Under the pieces are notes generated by a model that made no database searches, was not told where the DNA came from, and was given only the letters and a program-made list of their open reading frames with translations. A stretch of DNA of 9,841 nucleotides. Source: Microbacteriaceae bacterium. GTDB lineage: Bacteria > Actinomycetota > Actinomycetes > Actinomycetales > Microbacteriaceae. The stretch lies in contig JAODAU010000124.1 of assembly GCA_025463615.1 (NCBI GenBank), positions 1-9,841 on the forward strand. The letters run 5' to 3'. Positions 6,240 through 9,841 of the stretch are shown one piece after another (positions within the stretch are counted from its first letter, which is position 1; every line of letters begins with the position of its first letter). Made by a program: the position numbers and the translations under genes.

Positions 6240-6899
6240 ATGTCGAAGCCCACGACCGAAACCCCGATGCTGATGCCCGTCCTCGGGCGCGGCAAGCACC
6301 GCACGCCCAAGAGCGGCGCGTGCTTCATGGAGTACGCCTCCTGGCTCGCCGGCGAACGCTGGAGCGACCACCCGGCGTGCACCCATCCCGCCGTCGCCGC
6401 CCTCGCCCGGCTCGTCAACGACTGCAGTTCGGATGCCCGGCGCAGCGAACTCGTCACGCTCGTGCCCTCGGTGATCGGGCTCGCGGGCGACGGCCGCCGC
6501 ACCAGCATCAACGTCGCGGTGCGCGCGATGTCCGCCGCGATCCCGGTCGTGAGCTACGGACGCCAGCGTGCGCTGGCCGCCGGTGCGATGCGGCTCACCG
6601 CGCTCGTCGACTCGCGCGACGTGGTCGAGCAGGAGCTGCTCGCCGACGCCCTCGAGACCGTGCCGGATGCGGCCGTGTGGGCCGAGCACTTCACGGTCGA
6701 CCTCGCCCCGATCGACCCGCGCATGATCGACCGCATGTGCGACGCCATCATCCGCACGTCGGTGATCGGAATCGCCGAGGCCTGCATCCCGGACCCGGAC
6801 GATCGCCTGCACGCGCTCCTTGCCGAGACCATCGCCGAGCTCTCCTCCTCCACAGTCGTGGAAGAGGCACGGATGCCGGAGCCGCAGCCCGCCGCCTGA
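6240..6899 (+). CDS. Conserved-looking protein of unknown function with Cys/His cluster
   Basis: I cannot assign a function to this 219-residue soluble protein. It has no signal peptide or membrane segment. The N-terminal third holds a distinctive block: LGRGKHRTPKSGACFMEYAS (15-34), then GERWSDHPACTHP (38-50). C28, H44, C47 and H49 are clustered and could bind metal, and E31 lies next to them. The block is reminiscent of a C-x-ME...GE-WSDHP-C pattern I associate with uncharacterised bacterial and phage proteins, but this is from memory only. The rest is alanine-rich helix (about 51-200) and a proline-ending tail (EPQPAA). The start at ATG 6240 is chosen for GGAGG six bases upstream; TTG 6210 is an in-frame alternative with its own ribosome site. 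It is divergent from the oxidoreductase operon and 63 nt ahead of pepN, which has its own promoter. Base composition matches its neighbours, so recent transfer is not indicated. Confidence 0.8.
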   Translation: MSKPTTETPMLMPVLGRGKHRTPKSGACFMEYASWLAGERWSDHPACTHPAVAALARLVNDCSSDARRSELVTLVPSVIGLAGDGRRTSINVAVRAMSAAIPVVSYGRQRALAAGAMRLTALVDSRDVVEQELLADALETVPDAAVWAEHFTVDLAPIDPRMIDRMCDAIIRTSVIGIAEACIPDPDDRLHALLAETIAELSSSTVVEEARMPEPQPAA

Positions 6900-6926
6900 C
6901 CCCGCCCAGCCGCCGCTGGGTAGACT
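6896..6926 (+). promoter_or_regulatory. pepN promoter: CTGACC / TAGACT
   Basis: TAGACT at 6921-6926 is a strong actinobacterial -10 box, placing the transcript start near 6933 and the leader at about 30 nt. CTGACC at 6896-6901 matches four of six bases of TTGACA, but the spacer is 19 nt, longer than ideal. The candidate -35 overlaps the stop codon of the upstream gene (6897-6899). The spacer is mostly the perfect hairpin at 6905-6920. Confidence 0.55.
6905..6920. repeat. Perfect 6-bp hairpin (CCCAGC-CGCC-GCTGGG) between unknown gene and pepN
   Basis: CCCAGC (6905-6910) and GCTGGG (6915-6920) are exact inverted repeats with a 4-base loop. They begin 5 bases after the stop of the upstream gene and abut the pepN -10 box. 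It may be a short terminator for the upstream gene, although there is no T-run after it. It could also be a protein-binding site inside the pepN promoter spacer. Confidence 0.5.
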
Positions 6927-6962
6927 CTGACGTTGAATCGAACAGCGTCGAAGGAGTCATGC

Positions 6963-9506
6963 ATGCCCGGAGAGAACCTCACCAGGATCGAAGCGCAGGA
7001 GCGCAAGACGATCGTCTCGGTGTCGAATTACGACGTCACCCTGGACCTCACGAAGGGCGACGAGGTCTTCGGCAGCACGACCGTCGTCACATTCTCGGCG
7101 AAGGCCGGGGCATCCACGTTCATCGACGCGATCACGCGCACGGTGCACTCGGTGACGCTCAACGGCGTCGAGCTGAACCCGGAGAAGGTGAGCGACGGCG
7201 TCCGCATCCAGCTCGACGGACTCGCCGCCGAGAACGTGCTCACCGTCGTCGCCGACGCGGAGTACACCAACACGGGCGAGGGCCTGCACCGCTTCGTCGA
7301 CCCGGTCGACCAGGAGGTCTACCTCTACACGCAGTTCGAGGTGCCCGACTCCCGCCGCGTCTTCGCGGTGTTCGAGCAGCCCGACGTGAAGGCCACCTTC
7401 ACGTTCACGGTCACCGCGCCGACCGCCTGGGAGGTCGTGAGCAACTCCCCCACGCCCGAGCCCGAGAAGATCGACGGCTGGAACTCGACGTGGCGCTTCG
7501 AGCCGACGCCGATCCTCTCCAGTTATGTGACGGCGCTCATCGCCGGACCGTATGCCGTAGTGCGCGACGAGCTCACCTCGCGCGACGGCCGCGTCATCCC
7601 GCTCGGGATCTTCGCGCGCAAGTCGCTCAACCAGTACCTCGATGCGGACTACATCTTCGAGAAGACCCGCCAGGGCTTCGAGTACTACGAGGAGAAGTTC
7701 GACTACCCGTATCCCTTCACCAAGTACGACCAGCTCTTCGTGCCGGAGTTCAACGCGGGGGCGATGGAGAATGCGGGTGCGGTCACGTTCACCGAGACCT
7801 ACGTGTTCCGGTCGAAGGTCACCGACGCGATCAAGGAGCGTCGCGTGGTCACCATCACGCACGAGCTCGCGCACATGTGGTTCGGCGACCTCGTGACCAT
7901 GAAGTGGTGGAACGACCTTTGGCTCAACGAGTCGTTCGCCGAGTGGGCATCGACGATGGCCACGGCCAACGCCACCGAGTGGACCGAGGCCTGGACCACG
8001 TTCCAGGCGATGGAGAAGAGCTGGGCGTACCGTCAGGACCAGCTCCCGTCGACCCACCCCGTGGTCGCGACGATCAACGACCTCGAAGACGTGCAGGTCA
8101 ACTTCGACGGCATCACCTACGCCAAGGGCGGGTCGGTGCTCAAGCAGCTCGTCGCGTGGGTGGGCGAGGACGCGTTCTTCGCGGGGGTCGCCGCGTACTT
8201 CAAGAAGCACGAGTACGCGAACACCGAGCTCGCCGACCTGCTCGCCGAGCTCGAGATCACGTCGGGCCGTTCGCTTGGCGAGTGGTCGAAGAAGTGGCTC
8301 GAGACTGCCGGTGTGAACACGCTGCGTCCCGAGATCGAGACGGATGACTCGGGCCGAATCACCTCGTTCGGCATCCGCCAGACCGCGCCCGCCGACTACC
8401 CGACGATCCGTCCCCACCGCCTGGCCGTGGGGTTCTACGACCTCATCGACGGCAAGCTCGTGCGCACGCACCGCGAGGAGCTGGATGTCGACGGCGAGCT
8501 CACCTCGGTGCCGGCCCTGGTCGACCGGCAGAAGCCGGCCCTTGTGCTGCTCAACGACGACGACCTGGCCTACGCCAAGATCCGCCTCGACCCGGAGTCC
8601 CTCGCGGTCGCCATCGAGCACCTCAAGGACATCGAGAACCCGCTCGCCCGCTCCATCGTGTGGGGCGCCGCCTGGGATGCCACCCGAGACGCCGAGAGCC
8701 CCGCCAGTGACTACGTGCGCCTGGTGCTCGGCAACATCGCGAGCGAGACCGAGTCGACCACGATCCGCACCACGCTCAGCCAGCTGGGTACCGTGGCGCG
8801 CCACTACGTCGCCCCCGAGAAGCGCGACGCCACGATCACCACCGTGGGCGACGCGCTCTGGCAGCTGACCCAGGATGCCGAGGCCGGCACCGACGCGCAG
8901 TTCCAGTTCGTGAAATTCTTCGCCAACATCGCGTCGACCGATGAGCACGCCGCGACCCTCGCGGGCCTGCGCGACGGCGGCATCACGCTGCCCGGGCTCG
9001 AGATCGACACCGACCTGTCGTGGGAGCTGCTCGAGGGCCTCGCGCTCGTCGGTGCCGCCACCGAAGCGGACGTGGATGCCGCACTCGCGGCCGACAACAC
9101 GTCCAACGGGCAGCAGGCCGCGGCGCGCGCCCGCGCCACGTTCGCCACCCCGGAGGCGAAGCAGGCGGCGTTCGACTCGCTCGTCTCGAGCGACGAGCTG
9201 CCGAACGCGATCGTGCGCAACGTGACGCTCGGGTACCTGCACACCAACGACCCGTCGTCGCTGCAGTCGCTGATCTCGCCGTACTTCGCCGCGATCACCG
9301 ACCTCTGGAACAGCCGCAGCTACAAGATCGCGGAGTACCTGGTGCTCGGGCTGTACCCGTCTCCCCTCGCGACCGACGAGCTCGTGCTGGCCACCAGGAC
9401 CTGGCTCGACGCGAACCCCGAGATCCCGGCGCTGAGGCGACTGGTGTCCGAGAGCCTCGCGGGTGTGGAACGGGCCCTGGCGGCGCAGGCGAAAGACGCG
9501 GAGTAG
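6963..9506 (+). CDS. pepN: Aminopeptidase N (M1 family zinc metallopeptidase)
   Basis: Removes N-terminal residues from peptides in the cytoplasm during protein turnover. At 847 residues it has the length of actinobacterial PepN. It has an N-terminal beta-sandwich (about 1-190), then a thermolysin-like catalytic domain with the exopeptidase motif GAMEN (266-270). The zinc motif HELAH (300-304) with E323 in NESFAEW forms HExxH-x18-E, giving ligands H300, H304 and E323 and catalytic E301. The transition-state tyrosine is Y386 in ITYAKGG. A helical ERAP1-like C-terminal domain follows from about residue 500. All key residues are intact. The start is ATG 6963, preceded by AAGGAG (6951-6956) at 6 nt. 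An upstream in-frame ATG at 6933 lies at the predicted transcript start and lacks a ribosome site. A thioesterase gene follows after 3 nt, so the two probably form an operon driven by TAGACT at 6921. Confidence 0.97.
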   Translation: MPGENLTRIEAQERKTIVSVSNYDVTLDLTKGDEVFGSTTVVTFSAKAGASTFIDAITRTVHSVTLNGVELNPEKVSDGVRIQLDGLAAENVLTVVADAEYTNTGEGLHRFVDPVDQEVYLYTQFEVPDSRRVFAVFEQPDVKATFTFTVTAPTAWEVVSNSPTPEPEKIDGWNSTWRFEPTPILSSYVTALIAGPYAVVRDELTSRDGRVIPLGIFARKSLNQYLDADYIFEKTRQGFEYYEEKFDYPYPFTKYDQLFVPEFNAGAMENAGAVTFTETYVFRSKVTDAIKERRVVTITHELAHMWFGDLVTMKWWNDLWLNESFAEWASTMATANATEWTEAWTTFQAMEKSWAYRQDQLPSTHPVVATINDLEDVQVNFDGITYAKGGSVLKQLVAWVGEDAFFAGVAAYFKKHEYANTELADLLAELEITSGRSLGEWSKKWLETAGVNTLRPEIETDDSGRITSFGIRQTAPADYPTIRPHRLAVGFYDLIDGKLVRTHREELDVDGELTSVPALVDRQKPALVLLNDDDLAYAKIRLDPESLAVAIEHLKDIENPLARSIVWGAAWDATRDAESPASDYVRLVLGNIASETESTTIRTTLSQLGTVARHYVAPEKRDATITTVGDALWQLTQDAEAGTDAQFQFVKFFANIASTDEHAATLAGLRDGGITLPGLEIDTDLSWELLEGLALVGAATEADVDAALAADNTSNGQQAAARARATFATPEAKQAAFDSLVSSDELPNAIVRNVTLGYLHTNDPSSLQSLISPYFAAITDLWNSRSYKIAEYLVLGLYPSPLATDELVLATRTWLDANPEIPALRRLVSESLAGVERALAAQAKDAE

Positions 9507-9509
9507 CCC

Positions 9510-9841
9510 ATGTCGACGGCACTCGCGCAGGCCGCCCTCGTGCTGCAGCAGCAGCCGTTCAGCAGGCTGCTCGGCGCGCGGCTCACCGCGTTCGGTGACG
9601 GTCGCGCCGTGATCGAGCTCGACCTGCGCGACGACCTGCGCCAGCAGAACGGCTACGCTCACGGCGGCGTGCTCGCCTACGCGGCCGACAATGCACTCAC
9701 CTTCGCCGCGGGCACAGTGCTCGGCCCGTCCATCCTCACCACCGGTTTCACCATCGACTACCTGCGCCCCGCCACCGGTGTGCTACTGGTCGCCGAGGCG
9801 GAGGTCGTGGAGTCGACGCGCGGGCGGGCATCCGCCACCTG
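9510..9841 (+). CDS. PaaI-family hotdog-fold thioesterase (3' end cut by window)
   Basis: The first 110 residues of an acyl-CoA thioesterase-like protein; the gene runs off the right edge, so no stop codon is seen. The hotdog signature is clear: QNGYAHGGVLAYAADNA (46-62) has the conserved N47-G48 and H51-G52-G53, with D60 on the central helix as the likely catalytic acid. It is followed by the strand pair TTGFTIDYLRPATG (77-90), typical of the PaaI/YdiI group. Such enzymes hydrolyse aromatic or short acyl-CoA thioesters; the substrate here cannot be inferred. PaaI-type members usually have about 130-150 residues, so some 20-40 are missing. The start ATG lies 3 nt after the pepN stop, with GCGGAG (9498-9503) at the right distance inside the end of pepN, which indicates co-transcription. 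Confidence 0.88.
   Translation, partial: MSTALAQAALVLQQQPFSRLLGARLTAFGDGRAVIELDLRDDLRQQNGYAHGGVLAYAADNALTFAAGTVLGPSILTTGFTIDYLRPATGVLLVAEAEVVESTRGRASAT

Noticed and set aside
6933..6962. An upstream in-frame ATG that would lengthen PepN by ten residues.
   Set aside because: It coincides with the predicted transcript start and has no ribosome site, while ATG 6963 has AAGGAG at 6 nt.
5678..8347. An 889-residue plus-strand open frame crossing the oxidoreductase, the unknown gene and the start of pepN.
   Set aside because: It runs across three well-supported genes in other frames, is low-complexity Arg/Ala/Pro-rich, and has no domain. The ATG at 6959 in this frame is only 2 nt from the pepN ribosome site and out of frame with pepN.
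6957..9662. A 901-residue open frame antisense to pepN.
   Set aside because: It is a typical GC-rich shadow: full of Arg, Val, Gly, His and Asp with no recognisable domain, lying opposite a gene whose catalytic motifs are intact.
1..9841. Searched by eye for tRNA/rRNA, CRISPR repeats, insertion-sequence ends, prophage genes and a replication origin.
   Set aside because: Nothing convincing. Coding is nearly continuous, base composition is even, and no direct repeats longer than short codon-driven strings were seen.

Overview
The window is high-GC, densely packed chromosomal DNA, with almost no intergenic space and a C/G-rich third codon position. Together with actinobacterial protein types (Rv2464c-like Nei, Glu-type RpiB, a TIGR03086 protein, PepN) and a strongly over-used GGATGC/GCATCC hexamer, this points to an actinobacterium, most likely Microbacteriaceae. 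The family assignment is an inference. I see no phage, insertion sequence, tRNA, rRNA or CRISPR.

Layout. A complete dps-family gene (52-537, +) runs tail to tail into a minus-strand cluster with 3 bases between the stop codons. The cluster is transcribed from about 6126 down to 541 and holds six genes: FAD-dependent oxidoreductase, TIGR03086/maleylpyruvate-isomerase-like protein, rpiB, nei, paiB-like flavin-barrel protein, and YtcJ-like amidohydrolase. Spacings are 7, 10, 2 and 15 nt and then a 4-nt ATGA overlap, so one operon is likely. A 113-nt divergent region (6127-6239) separates it from a plus-strand gene of unknown function (6240-6899). This gene has two Shine-Dalgarno sequences and a cysteine/histidine cluster. 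A short gap with a clear TAGACT -10 box and a hairpin leads to pepN (6963-9506). A PaaI-type hotdog thioesterase starts 3 nt after pepN and is cut by the window end.

How the genes fit. Dps (iron storage, peroxide protection) and Nei (oxidised-base repair) are both oxidative-damage functions, but they are on separate transcripts. RpiB belongs to the pentose phosphate pathway. The FAD oxidase, amidohydrolase and PepN look like amine, amide and peptide catabolism. The rpiB-nei pair next to pepN matches, from memory, the M. tuberculosis Rv2464c-Rv2467 neighbourhood, so this is a conserved actinobacterial block and not an island. The most unusual points are the Nei protein (a roughly 55-60 residue insertion and Asp as the fourth zinc-finger ligand), the unknown 219-residue protein, and its double translation start. 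I do not see a convincing new multi-gene system. All gaps between genes are shorter than 120 bases.
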